Source of the DNA: Arcicella sp040387735
GTDB taxonomy: Bacteria; Bacteroidota; Bacteroidia; Cytophagales; Spirosomataceae
Direction of reading: 5' to 3'
DNA: 64,000 nt
Assembly (NCBI GenBank): GCA_040387735.1
Contig: JAZKDE010000115.1
Coordinates: forward strand, 28,465 to 92,464
The position numbers were made by a program, and so were the translations under genes. Numbering within the stretch: the stretch's first letter is position 1; each line of letters opens with the position of its first letter. Shown piece by piece: positions 42,110-50,682 of the stretch. The notes beneath the pieces were generated by a model. The model saw only the letters and a list, made by a program, of their open reading frames with translations, did not search any database and was not told the origin of the DNA.

Positions 42110-42760
42110 TTACTCTTTTTCTTTTTTAAGGGTTTTTGTATTTGTTCTATTTGACTTTGGTTGTTCTTTTGTATCACTTGCTTTACCATCTTCACTGGTT
42201 TTCGCTTCGTTTTCTTCTCGTTCTTTTTCCTTTATTTGGTCGGGAGAGATTCCCAATTCTTCCATCACATAATCTGTATAATCATGGGTTGGATTGGTGT
42301 AAAGCATAGATAAACCATCGGATGATTTATCAAAGAGAAAATCTAATCTTTTTAATCTTGCTACTTTTTCAACTGCTTTGGCTACTTCATCTAAAACGGG
42401 TTTCATGATGTCCTGTTTCTTTTTAAGTAGTTCTCCATTAATTCCAAAAATCTTATTTTGAAGGTCTTTTGCTTCTTTTTCTTTATCGGAAATTACTCTT
42501 AGTCGTTGTTGCTTCATTTCCTCGGTCAAAAGGATCTCTTCTGCCCGAAAATTCTTTTCTAATTTACTTACTTCATCGTTTTTATCCGATACTTCTTTAA
42601 TCCACTTGGCCGTAAGTTTTTCAATTTCGGTCTGAGCTGTTAAATACTCGGGCATCTTTGAAGTAATGTATTCCGTATCAATATACCCAAATTTCTGAGC
42701 CTTCGTTGAAAGTGCAATACAAAAGAATGGTAAAATTAGTAAAAATATCTTCTTTTTCAC
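42110..42760 (-). CDS. OmpH/Skp-family periplasmic chaperone (first copy)
   Basis: A 216-residue exported protein: the signal peptide ends STKAQ, then KFGYIDTEYITSKMPEYLTAQ, a long coiled coil (about 45-130), a domain ending VMEELGISPDQIKEKE, and a highly charged Lys/Glu/Thr tail. It lies 22 nt upstream of the second skp gene and downstream of bamA on the same strand. Two skp copies after bamA are usual in Bacteroidota. Confidence 0.9.
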   Translation of the reverse strand: MKKKIFLLILPFFCIALSTKAQKFGYIDTEYITSKMPEYLTAQTEIEKLTAKWIKEVSDKNDEVSKLEKNFRAEEILLTEEMKQQRLRVISDKEKEAKDLQNKIFGINGELLKKKQDIMKPVLDEVAKAVEKVARLKRLDFLFDKSSDGLSMLYTNPTHDYTDYVMEELGISPDQIKEKEREENEAKTSEDGKASDTKEQPKSNRTNTKTLKKEKE

Positions 42761-42909
42761 GGCTTTAAGGAATAGTTAATAATTTACAGTGAATAATTAA
42801 TTATAAAACTTTATAAATCAACCTGATTTGTTGTATTAACGTATCTCAATTTCTGTTATTGTAGAATGGTTTTCTTTAACAAAAGATTAACATATTTAAT
42901 AAATAATGG

Positions 42910-42994
42910 AATGAGTGAATAAACATCAAGATAATATTATCGTTTATTAGCTCTAAGCTTCACTCAATCACTCATTTTCATAATCACTCAATTG
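42910..42994. repeat. Inverted repeat of iterated TCACTCA words
   Basis: AATGAGTGA at 42910-42918 pairs with TCACTCATT at 42968-42976, and CACTCAAT recurs at 42961-42968 and 42985-42992. It lies just beyond the bamA stop and shares words with the repeat elements at 50.6 and 60.8 kb. Confidence 0.5.
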
Positions 42995-42995
42995 C

Positions 42996-45611
42996 TTAAC
43001 GTATCTGCTGTCCGATTGAGAAAGTAAATGCTTGGCGACCAAAATCCGCTACTCCTGGGATTTTATCAAAAGCAAAACCATAATCAATACCAATCATACC
43101 AAATGCAGGCATGAAAATTCTTGCTCCGAAACCTGCCGACTTGTACAATTTAAATGGATTGTATTCCGAATAATTAGCAAAATTGTTGCCACCTTCTGCA
43201 AAACCCAATAAGAATATCGTTGCCGACGGGTTAAGTGAAACTGGATAACGCACTTCCATTACAAACTTGTTGTAGGCAACTCCACCACTTGGGAGTAAAC
43301 CTTGAGAACCTAATGATCTATCTTTATAACCTCTTAAGGCAATAATGTCACGACTAATAACATTGTAACCCGTTTGCATTCCTGAACCACCTAAGTCAAA
43401 ACGCTCGAAACGTGTGATGTCTTTAGTAGGACTGTATGAACCCAAGAAACCCATGTGCGTTCTCATGTGGAATACCAATTTACTGGTAATTGGGGTGAAC
43501 CAAGAAGCATCAAACATCCACTTATGGTACTCAATTAAGTTAAGATTGTTCCCGCCAAATAACGAATAAGGAGGCGTTAACGACGCTGTTAAAGAGAAAC
43601 TTGACCCCGAACGTGGGAACGTTGGATTATCAATACTATTTCTCGAAAAGTTAGTTACAAATGCCGCTGAAACTGATTGCCCTTCTGGATAACCGTAATA
43701 CGGAAGATTTTTAACATCAATTAATTGGAATGAAAGCGAGTTACTCAATGAGAAATAATCATCGGGCCATTTTAAACGCTTCCCTAAACTGAATGATAAT
43801 GATGTACTATTAAAGTGAGCATCTGCTTGTGCCGCCGATGCACTATCCGAAACTGAAGATGTTCCCAAGCCGTAACCATAAGCTGAACCATAACTTCCAA
43901 GACCACCGCCATATAAGCTGCTTCCTCCATAACCAGAACCATAGTTTCCACTCAATTGGTTGTATTGTTGAATTTTGTACGGATAAGAAATACTACGACT
44001 TAATGTTACGGAGAATGAATTAGGTTTTTTACCACCTAACCAAGGTTCTGTGAACGATAACGAATAGTTTTGGAAAGACGAACCATTTGCTTGAAAACGA
44101 ACCGAAAGTTTTTGTCCATCGCCCGAAGGAAGTGGTTTCCATGCACTTAAATTAGTAATGTTACGAGCTGAGAAGTTGTTAAACGTCACCCCGAGCGTAC
44201 CCACAAAACCAATATAACCGCCCCAACCACCAGAAAGCTCAATTTGATCAGAAGGTTTTTCTTCTACATTATATTCAATATCTACCGTTCCGTCTGCTTT
44301 TGGAATGGGGTTTGGTGTGATTTTCTCAGGGTTGAAATAGCCAATCGTTGAAAGTTCACGGACAGTACGAATGATGGCTGATTTACTGAATTTTTGACCA
44401 GGAAGTGTTCTGATTTCACGCATGACCACGTGGTCAGATGTTTTTGTATTTCCGTTAAGAATTACTTTATTAATAGTTGCTTGTTTTCCTTCGGTAATTC
44501 TAAATGTAATGTCAATAGAATCGCTGGATACCGCAGTTTCTACGGGTTCACATTGATAAAATAAATAGCCATTATCCATGTACGCTGAACTTACGTCTTC
44601 TCCAGGCTTGCCATTCAATCGTTTTTCTAAATCTTCTACGTTATAGACATCTCCCTTTTTTACGCCGAAAACTTCGGTTAAAACGGAGTCAGGATAGATA
44701 TAATTACCTTCCCAATAAATATTACGATAGTGATATTGTTTTCCCTCTTCAATTTTCATGATAATTTTAACGGTTTTATCACTGTCTTTATAAACAGAAT
44801 CCATTAAAATTTGGGCATCACGGTATCCTTTTTTATTATAAAATTCAACTAACTTAATTTTGTCTTCTTCAAATTTCTTAGGAATATATTTTGAAGGACT
44901 AAAAAGTTTGTAAAATGCTTTTTGCTTAGTATTTTTTAATTTACGGCGAATCGTTGCTTCTGGGATTTCAGAAACTCCTACAAATTGAATATTAGAAATC
45001 TTTACTTTATTGCCTTTATTGATGTCAATTTTCATCGTAGCGTTGTTACCACGAGCAGAATCCGTTTTTTCTATAATTTTTACCATTACATTGAGGTAAC
45101 CCTTATCCTGATAAAACTTACGGATGGCTAAATCAATATTTTTCTTCACAGTAGCCGTAACAATTTTACCTTTATAAGTCTTAATTTTATCACTCAAGGT
45201 TTCTTGTTCGCCTTTTTTAATGCCACTGTATTGAAGTTTGAAAAGTCTTGGACGCTCCTTAATTACAAGATTTAACCAAATTTTATCGCCTTCTATTTTC
45301 GAAGCATCTACTTCTACTTCTTCCAAAATACCTTGTCCCATTAATTTTTTAATGGCAGAAGCAATTGCATCCCCTGGTATTTTTATTTTGTCGCCTACTC
45401 GTAAACCCGATAGCGAAATCATAGAATTGCCATCGTAATATTTTGAGCCTGTTGTGGTTATTTCCGCAATTTCGTATTCTTTAGGTTCTGCATAGTTCAA
45501 CTCAACGGGGCTGTTTGCCTTTGGTGAACTTTGCCCTAAAGCTCCACGCAACTGTGCCTGCGAGAGGAACGAGAGAAGTAGAAAAGGGAGGAGTAAAGTA
45601 TATTTTTTCAT
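42996..45611 (-). CDS. bamA: Outer-membrane protein assembly factor BamA
   Basis: An 871-residue Omp85 protein: a signal peptide (ending LSQAQ), five POTRA domains (about residues 45-470, for example KERPRLFKLQYSGIKKGE and EGKQATINKVILNGNTKTSD) and a C-terminal 16-strand barrel with the lid-lock motif in IIALRGYKDRSLGSQ. It inserts beta-barrel proteins into the outer membrane. The ATG at 45611 gives a clean signal peptide; an upstream ATG at 45668 would add 19 residues. A Gly/Ser/Tyr-rich stretch (about residues 548-600) interrupts the barrel, probably as an extracellular loop. uppS precedes it and the skp genes follow. Confidence 0.95.
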   Translation of the reverse strand: MKKYTLLLPFLLLSFLSQAQLRGALGQSSPKANSPVELNYAEPKEYEIAEITTTGSKYYDGNSMISLSGLRVGDKIKIPGDAIASAIKKLMGQGILEEVEVDASKIEGDKIWLNLVIKERPRLFKLQYSGIKKGEQETLSDKIKTYKGKIVTATVKKNIDLAIRKFYQDKGYLNVMVKIIEKTDSARGNNATMKIDINKGNKVKISNIQFVGVSEIPEATIRRKLKNTKQKAFYKLFSPSKYIPKKFEEDKIKLVEFYNKKGYRDAQILMDSVYKDSDKTVKIIMKIEEGKQYHYRNIYWEGNYIYPDSVLTEVFGVKKGDVYNVEDLEKRLNGKPGEDVSSAYMDNGYLFYQCEPVETAVSSDSIDITFRITEGKQATINKVILNGNTKTSDHVVMREIRTLPGQKFSKSAIIRTVRELSTIGYFNPEKITPNPIPKADGTVDIEYNVEEKPSDQIELSGGWGGYIGFVGTLGVTFNNFSARNITNLSAWKPLPSGDGQKLSVRFQANGSSFQNYSLSFTEPWLGGKKPNSFSVTLSRSISYPYKIQQYNQLSGNYGSGYGGSSLYGGGLGSYGSAYGYGLGTSSVSDSASAAQADAHFNSTSLSFSLGKRLKWPDDYFSLSNSLSFQLIDVKNLPYYGYPEGQSVSAAFVTNFSRNSIDNPTFPRSGSSFSLTASLTPPYSLFGGNNLNLIEYHKWMFDASWFTPITSKLVFHMRTHMGFLGSYSPTKDITRFERFDLGGSGMQTGYNVISRDIIALRGYKDRSLGSQGLLPSGGVAYNKFVMEVRYPVSLNPSATIFLLGFAEGGNNFANYSEYNPFKLYKSAGFGARIFMPAFGMIGIDYGFAFDKIPGVADFGRQAFTFSIGQQIR

Positions 45612-45706
45612 TGCTTGTATTTTTGCTGTCTGCATTCGACTGTCAGTCGTTTTTATTGATTCAATCAAAAGCCGATTTCTCTGCTAATCAACTACTAATT
45701 GCTATA

Positions 45707-46525
45707 TTAACTATTTTTTACTTGTTCAGATGTTTTACCAAATCTTCGTTCACGATCCTGATAATCTAAAATGGCTTCGTGAAGATGTTCCCGACGGAAA
45801 TCAGGCCAGAATAATTCTTCAAAAATGTATAATTCTGAATAGGCCAATTGCCAAAGCATAAAATTGCTAATGCGATGGTCTCCACCCGTTCTAATCATTA
45901 AATCTGGATTTGGAATTCCTTTCGTATCCAATGATTGCTCAAAAAGTTCTTCGTCGATATTTTCGATGGACAATGTACCTTCTTGAACTTGGGCGATTAA
46001 CTTTTTCGTGGCATTTACAATATCCCATTTTCCGCTGTATGACAAAGCTAAAATAACTGTTAAACCCGTGTTATTTTTAGTTTCTTCAATGGCTTTAGCT
46101 AATTCTTTTTGAGAATTTTCAGGTAGTGTATGGGTAGCACCAATCGTTTCCAATCGGATGTTATTTTTCTGCATTTTTGGCAATTCGTCTTTGATGGTTT
46201 TTACTAACAACATCATCAAAGCATCAACTTCCGCTTTGGGGCGACTCCAGTTTTCTGTCGAAAAGGCATACAATGTCAGGTATTTCACTCCCAATTCGCC
46301 ACAGCCTTCAATTACCTCGTTGACTGCTTTTAAGGCATTTCGATGTCCGAAAATTCTATCAACAAAGCCTTGCTGTTTTGCCCAGCGTCCGTTCCCGTCC
46401 ATTATAACGGCGATATGTTTTGGTAGATTGTTTTGGTCTAATTGTTCCTTCACTGATTTAACACAATTTAACAGAATGTCTTTTTTGAGTATCGTATTTA
46501 GGGTGTAAAGTTTAGTTTTATTCAT
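45707..46525 (-). CDS. uppS: Undecaprenyl diphosphate synthase
   Basis: A 272-residue cis-prenyltransferase with the catalytic Asp43 in HIAVIMDGNGRWAKQQG, then YLTLYAFSTENWSRP, LDTKGIPNPDLMIRTGGDHR and ELYIFEELFWPDF. It makes the C55 lipid carrier for peptidoglycan and O-antigen. About 20 N-terminal residues precede the usual start of the family; no alternative ATG is available inside them. It lies between the porG copies and bamA, the conserved order in Bacteroidota. Confidence 0.95.
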   Translation of the reverse strand: MNKTKLYTLNTILKKDILLNCVKSVKEQLDQNNLPKHIAVIMDGNGRWAKQQGFVDRIFGHRNALKAVNEVIEGCGELGVKYLTLYAFSTENWSRPKAEVDALMMLLVKTIKDELPKMQKNNIRLETIGATHTLPENSQKELAKAIEETKNNTGLTVILALSYSGKWDIVNATKKLIAQVQEGTLSIENIDEELFEQSLDTKGIPNPDLMIRTGGDHRISNFMLWQLAYSELYIFEELFWPDFRREHLHEAILDYQDRERRFGKTSEQVKNS

Positions 46526-46814
46526 TCAGATAAATAAAAGCTGTTTTAATTTTAAGATAGCAGAAGTAATTCTTGATTTGCTGTTTAAAATTTATAAGTA
46601 TCTGATTTTTAAAAACTTAAATCTGCAATTGCTCTGTATTTGGATGTTTTACACAAACAATATTAGATGACAAAAAAAGAGATTACAAATTTACGGAATT
46701 ATGAGTTAGTATAAAAGGTATAAGGTTGCAAGGAGGGAAAAAGAAGGGAATAAAATGGGGAAGGTTGTTTCTGTTTTCAACGTGAAAATTGATTGACTGA
46801 AACAACCCAAAGCA
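46526..46814. other. Intergenic stretch with a purine-rich tract
   Basis: It lies between the downstream porG copy and uppS (both minus strand). Positions 46701-46770 are a strongly purine-rich strand with iterated AAGG and GGGAA words. No gene or clear terminator is seen. Confidence 0.4.
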
Positions 46815-47486
46815 TTATTTGGGACAATAAATTCTGATGAATTTATAAGTTAAGCCGAGCGAAGTATAGTAATACATATCAGCTCTTGAATAATCATTTT
46901 GTTGATTTCTGGGTAAAGTAGCATTATCACCCCCCAAATTATCAAGGTAATCGGTAAAAGTTTTGCGAGTACCAAATTCCAGATTTAAGTCCCAAGGCCC
47001 TGAAAGATTATACTTTATTCCTACGCCAAAAGGAATGATAATTCCCGCTTGTTTATAATCTGAAACGGGCTTGTCACGGGGTGAAAATCCCATAAAACCA
47101 ATGCCTCCAAAAACGTAAGGCGACCAGTCTTTGTGCATTCGGCTGTACTGATAACTAAAAAAATTATATTCTGTAATCAAACTTATTTCTCTAATGCTGG
47201 TTTTGAAGGTTTGTCCTCGCAACTGGTTAAACGAATCGCTGACATCTTTATCATTACCATAAATAGAACCAATCGTTGTACTAAAACGAAAAGTAAGGTC
47301 TTTTTTGAGATTATAACGAAATAATAAATGTCCCCCCAATTGAGCAAAAGCAGGATGAAAATCAGGTGAAATATCTCCTTTATAATTCATCGCTCCGAAT
47401 CCTCCTCCAATCTCCACTTTTTGAGCTAAAGAGTTGATATTTAGAGAAATAAAAAGAATTAAGAAAAGGCTTTTGATTAATTTCAT
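46815..47486 (-). CDS. PorG-like outer-membrane protein (DUF6089), second copy
   Basis: A 223-residue outer-membrane beta-barrel protein: a signal peptide (ending NSLAQ), then VEIGGGFGAMNYKGDISPDF, barrel strands such as SPYVFGGIGFMGFSP and GVGIKYNLSGPWDLNLEFG, and DYLDNLGGD near the end. These match DUF6089, the family of PorG of the type IX secretion system. Its position upstream of uppS-bamA-skp supports this. It follows a longer paralogue by 77 nt, with a hairpin between them. Confidence 0.85.
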   Translation of the reverse strand: MKLIKSLFLILFISLNINSLAQKVEIGGGFGAMNYKGDISPDFHPAFAQLGGHLLFRYNLKKDLTFRFSTTIGSIYGNDKDVSDSFNQLRGQTFKTSIREISLITEYNFFSYQYSRMHKDWSPYVFGGIGFMGFSPRDKPVSDYKQAGIIIPFGVGIKYNLSGPWDLNLEFGTRKTFTDYLDNLGGDNATLPRNQQNDYSRADMYYYTSLGLTYKFIRIYCPK

Positions 47487-47499
47487 AATGTATAAAAAA

Positions 47500-47523
47500 A
47501 GTCAGGCGAATAGGTACCTGACT
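47500..47523 (-). terminator. Terminator or attenuator between the two porG copies
   Basis: On the minus strand, a 7-bp stem (AGTCAGG/CCTGACT) with a 10-nt loop is followed by a run of seven T, between the end of the first copy and the start of the second. Confidence 0.65.
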
Positions 47524-47563
47524 GTTATTTTTGACCTAAAAATTAGGAATATTTGCGTTTCAA

Positions 47564-48610
47564 TTATCGAGTTGGGGGACACTGAATTTTACCAGGAATG
47601 TGATAAATCAATTTCACCGTCGTTAACATATAGCTGTCATTATATTTTGGATTGCCACGTTGGTCAGAACGGTCAGAGAAACCTTGAACCGACGTAACTA
47701 CTGTAAATGGGTCTAAACCCGAAGTAGGGTCATAAACGCCTTGCTTTTGCAAATAGTTAGAGACACCTTGTGTTCGGTCAATTCCACGGTTTGCCGCAAA
47801 TCTTTCTAAAGTTCTATTCCCCATATCACGTGACAATGGGCTTTGAGCTGCTAAGTCGTTGGGGTCAGCGTAATTTCCTCCCGCATCATCCAAATAATCG
47901 GTCAGCGTGTAACGGAAACCCATTTCAAAACCTAAGTCCCAATGTGAATTCAATTTATACCTTACCCCAAAACCAATTGGAAAAGAAACACTAATTAATG
48001 AATAAGGATTAGCATAACCTGGTTGTCCTTGTCCTTCAGTATTTAGTGGTTGTAAACGAACCCAATCTCTACTTTGATAAACATTGCTATCTGGGCGAGC
48101 TACTGGGTCATGGGCGAAAACGGCAATTCCACCGAAGATATACGGGATAATTTGCTCACGACGTAAATAACTACGTTCAGTACGAATTAAATCATATTGC
48201 CCCACAATCGAAAGTTCTTTGATGTCATTACGAAAATGGAGATTTCGCATAAAATTAGCTTCGTAGCCCGTCACACCGTTCATGTAGCTATCATCACCTG
48301 AGATTCTGGCCCATGTAAGTCCAAAACGAATTCCGACAGTAGGAGAGATTTGACGAGTAAAATTGAAATTGGCATTCCAACGAATTCCATTAAAAGTAGA
48401 TTGTATAATCCGACCGTAAGGTGATAAATCTCCGTAATAACTTGATGTTCCAAAACCTAAACTTACGGTTGAAGTTGGCTCAAAAATGCGATTTTTACGA
48501 GGCTTTTCTTTCCCTCCGAAAAGATTGGAAAACTTGAATTGTGCTACTATTGACTGCGAACTTAGGGTAACAATCAATAATAATACAAATGTTTGAGTCA
48601 GTTTTTTCAT
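47564..48610 (-). CDS. PorG-like outer-membrane protein (DUF6089), first copy
   Basis: A 348-residue paralogue of the next gene: signal peptide ending SIVAQ, then STVSLGFGTSSYYGDLSPYG, IIPYIFGGIAVFAHDPVARP, GFGVRYKLNSHWDLGFEMGF and DYLDDAGGNY. An insertion of about 70 residues before the last strand (DPNDLAAQSPLSRDMGNRTL and onward) makes it longer. Both copies end with Cys-Pro close to the C-terminus (YCPK and QCPPTR), a shared oddity. It is probably the PorG-type component of the type IX secretion machinery in the outer membrane. Confidence 0.85.
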   Translation of the reverse strand: MKKLTQTFVLLLIVTLSSQSIVAQFKFSNLFGGKEKPRKNRIFEPTSTVSLGFGTSSYYGDLSPYGRIIQSTFNGIRWNANFNFTRQISPTVGIRFGLTWARISGDDSYMNGVTGYEANFMRNLHFRNDIKELSIVGQYDLIRTERSYLRREQIIPYIFGGIAVFAHDPVARPDSNVYQSRDWVRLQPLNTEGQGQPGYANPYSLISVSFPIGFGVRYKLNSHWDLGFEMGFRYTLTDYLDDAGGNYADPNDLAAQSPLSRDMGNRTLERFAANRGIDRTQGVSNYLQKQGVYDPTSGLDPFTVVTSVQGFSDRSDQRGNPKYNDSYMLTTVKLIYHIPGKIQCPPTR

Positions 48611-49096
48611 GGTTATAAATTGAATCGAAATTTCGACAAAGATACCGTTTTAGATTTATATAAATTTTTAACGTAAAAAAAAACAGTTTGTTATACTGGG
48701 TAATTAGTTTTTTTATATCGAAAATAATGCCAACTTCTGGTATAAATGGGTATAGGGTTAAAAGGATAAAGGTTAAATAGGTAAAAGATAAAAAGATGAA
48801 TGGATAACCCTCAAAAATGAGAAATATGCTTTTTAACATGAATCATCGTTTTTGTATCACATTTATCGTTTTGAATCTTTACATTTCCCAGCTTCTTAAT
48901 TTGTCTAAAATCTTAAAATTTGTTAAAATTGCTGAAACGAATGCACCTCAAAATGAGTTTTTGCGTTAAATTAGTATCCAGAAAACAAGAACCATTTTTG
49001 GATGTCGGATTTAGTAAAGGAATAGCCATTAATTCAATAAAAACTTTTACAGAGAATCCAATAATCGTATAATTTTAAAATAAATTAAACAAAAAC
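48611..49096. promoter_or_regulatory. Divergent promoter region with iterated-word DNA
   Basis: It lies between the first porG copy and degP, so it holds both promoters. At 48741-48810 it carries degenerate tandem words (GGATAAAGGTTAAATAGG and the like) framed by AGGGTTA and TAACCCT. A minus-strand frame here (48495-48839) was judged spurious. Confidence 0.4.
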
Positions 49097-50584
49097 ATGG
49101 AAATCAAAAGTAATTTAAAAACCCTTGCGATTGTCGGAGCGTTGAGTAGTGCAACCACGCTCGGAGCTTATAAGTTATTCTTAGAGAAATCGCCTTCAGA
49201 GTCCGTATTTACTAATACCCCTTCAGCCTTTACTCGCTTGGTTTCAGACAATACGCCTGTTGTCGCAGGAGCTCCTGGTGAGTTTACGTACGCTGCCGAA
49301 AAAGCAACGCCAGCCGTGGTGCATATTAATACTAAAATGACTCGTAATGTAAGCCGCCAAATGGTTGACCCATTTGAAGACTTTTTTGGTGGAAATCCTT
49401 TCGGGGGAGGTGGTAGTCGTCGTCAACCCGAAGCACAAGAGGCGTCAGGTTCTGGAGTTATTATTAGTGCCGATGGTTATATTGTAACGAACAATCACGT
49501 GGTACAAGATGCCGATGAAGTTTCGGTAATTTTGAACGATAAGCGTGAAATGAAAGCGAAGGTTATTAGTACTGACCCATCAACTGATTTGGCGATTATT
49601 CAAATTAAAGCTACTAATTTGCCTTTCTTAACTTTTGGTGATTCTGATGGAATAAGAGTAGGAGAGTGGGTTTTGGCGGTAGGAAATCCGTTTAATTTAG
49701 AGTCAACGGTTACAGCAGGGATTGTTTCGGCAAAAGGTCGTCAGAATATTATTGACCGTGATAAAGATGTAAACCCTTTAGAATCTTTCATCCAAACGGA
49801 TGCTGCCGTAAACCCAGGTAATTCGGGTGGTGCTTTAGTCAATTTGAAAGGCGAATTAATTGGTATCAATACTGCTATTTACAGCCGTACAGGTCAATTT
49901 GCGGGATATTCATTTGCGGTACCAGTTAGTATTGTTAAAAAAGTATCCGCTGATTTGATTAAATACGGAAATGTTCAACGTGGTTATTTGGGCGTAAATA
50001 TTCAAGAAGTAAGTAGCAAATTGGTAGAAGAAAAAGACTTGAAAGTAAACGATGGCGTATATGTAGGTGGTTTCCCAACGGGTGGAAGTGCAGCACAATC
50101 AGCGGGTTTGAAAGTAAATGATGTTATTGTGAAAATTGATGGTGTCCCAACGGCTTCTCAATCAAAATTGATGGAATTAGTAGGTCGTAAACGTCCTGGT
50201 GAAACAGTTGTAGTAACGGTAAATCGTGATGGTGCAATCAAAGATTTCAACGTAGTATTGAAGAATAAGGACGGAAATACCAATATTGTGAAAGGTGAAA
50301 CTTCAACTTCCGTAACGAGTGAATATTTAGGAGCGAAATTGGCTAATTTAACCGATAGCGACAAAGCTAAATACAAATTACAAGGCGGTGCAAAAATTAC
50401 TGAAGTTGACCCGAATGGACGTTTTGGTTATCAAGGTTTCGACAAAGGTTTTGTTATTAGTAAAATTGACGAAAAACCAGTGAACGGTGCTAAAGAAGTA
50501 GCAGAAATGTTAGCAAATCGTAAAGGCAGAGTGAAAATTGAAGGAATTGATGTCGATGGTACTCGTGTAATTATGGTGCTGTAA
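49097..50584 (+). CDS. degP: Do/DegP-family periplasmic serine protease
   Basis: A 495-residue HtrA-type protease with an N-terminal hydrophobic export signal, a trypsin-like domain with the triad His134 (TNNHVVQDAD), Asp164 (STDLAIIQIK) and Ser243 (NPGNSGGALVN), and two PDZ domains (about 305-390 and 410-495). It degrades or refolds damaged periplasmic and outer-membrane proteins. It lies directly next to the outer-membrane assembly cluster, in the opposite direction. It ends at a repeated hairpin element shared with the nadK terminus. Confidence 0.94.
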   Translation: MEIKSNLKTLAIVGALSSATTLGAYKLFLEKSPSESVFTNTPSAFTRLVSDNTPVVAGAPGEFTYAAEKATPAVVHINTKMTRNVSRQMVDPFEDFFGGNPFGGGGSRRQPEAQEASGSGVIISADGYIVTNNHVVQDADEVSVILNDKREMKAKVISTDPSTDLAIIQIKATNLPFLTFGDSDGIRVGEWVLAVGNPFNLESTVTAGIVSAKGRQNIIDRDKDVNPLESFIQTDAAVNPGNSGGALVNLKGELIGINTAIYSRTGQFAGYSFAVPVSIVKKVSADLIKYGNVQRGYLGVNIQEVSSKLVEEKDLKVNDGVYVGGFPTGGSAAQSAGLKVNDVIVKIDGVPTASQSKLMELVGRKRPGETVVVTVNRDGAIKDFNVVLKNKDGNTNIVKGETSTSVTSEYLGAKLANLTDSDKAKYKLQGGAKITEVDPNGRFGYQGFDKGFVISKIDEKPVNGAKEVAEMLANRKGRVKIEGIDVDGTRVIMVL

Positions 50585-50617
50585 TTTAATTGAGATTTAG
50601 TGATTATTATGAGTGAA

Positions 50618-50663
50618 TTGTGATTTAGTGATTATTATTCGTCTGATAATCACTAAATCACAA
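50618..50663. repeat. Repeated hairpin element, copy 1 (degP/ribBA junction)
   Basis: Perfect 18-bp arms (TTGTGATTTAGTGATTAT at 50618-50635 and its complement at 50646-50663) around a 10-nt loop. Both arms are identical to those at 60843-60888, while the loop differs. Extra partial copies of the words flank it (50592-50610 and 50664-50680). It probably acts as a bidirectional terminator between convergent genes. Confidence 0.85.
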
Positions 50664-50682
50664 CTCACTCAATCACAAATTT

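Noticed and set aside
46158..46508. A 116-codon plus-strand frame inside uppS
   Set aside because: It is the antisense shadow of a well-supported gene and has no domain character.
48495..48839. A 114-codon minus-strand frame overlapping the first porG start
   Set aside because: It is out of frame with porG, has an AT-driven hydrophobic composition (Phe, Ile, Tyr, Leu) and covers iterated-word intergenic DNA; no protein-like domain is visible.
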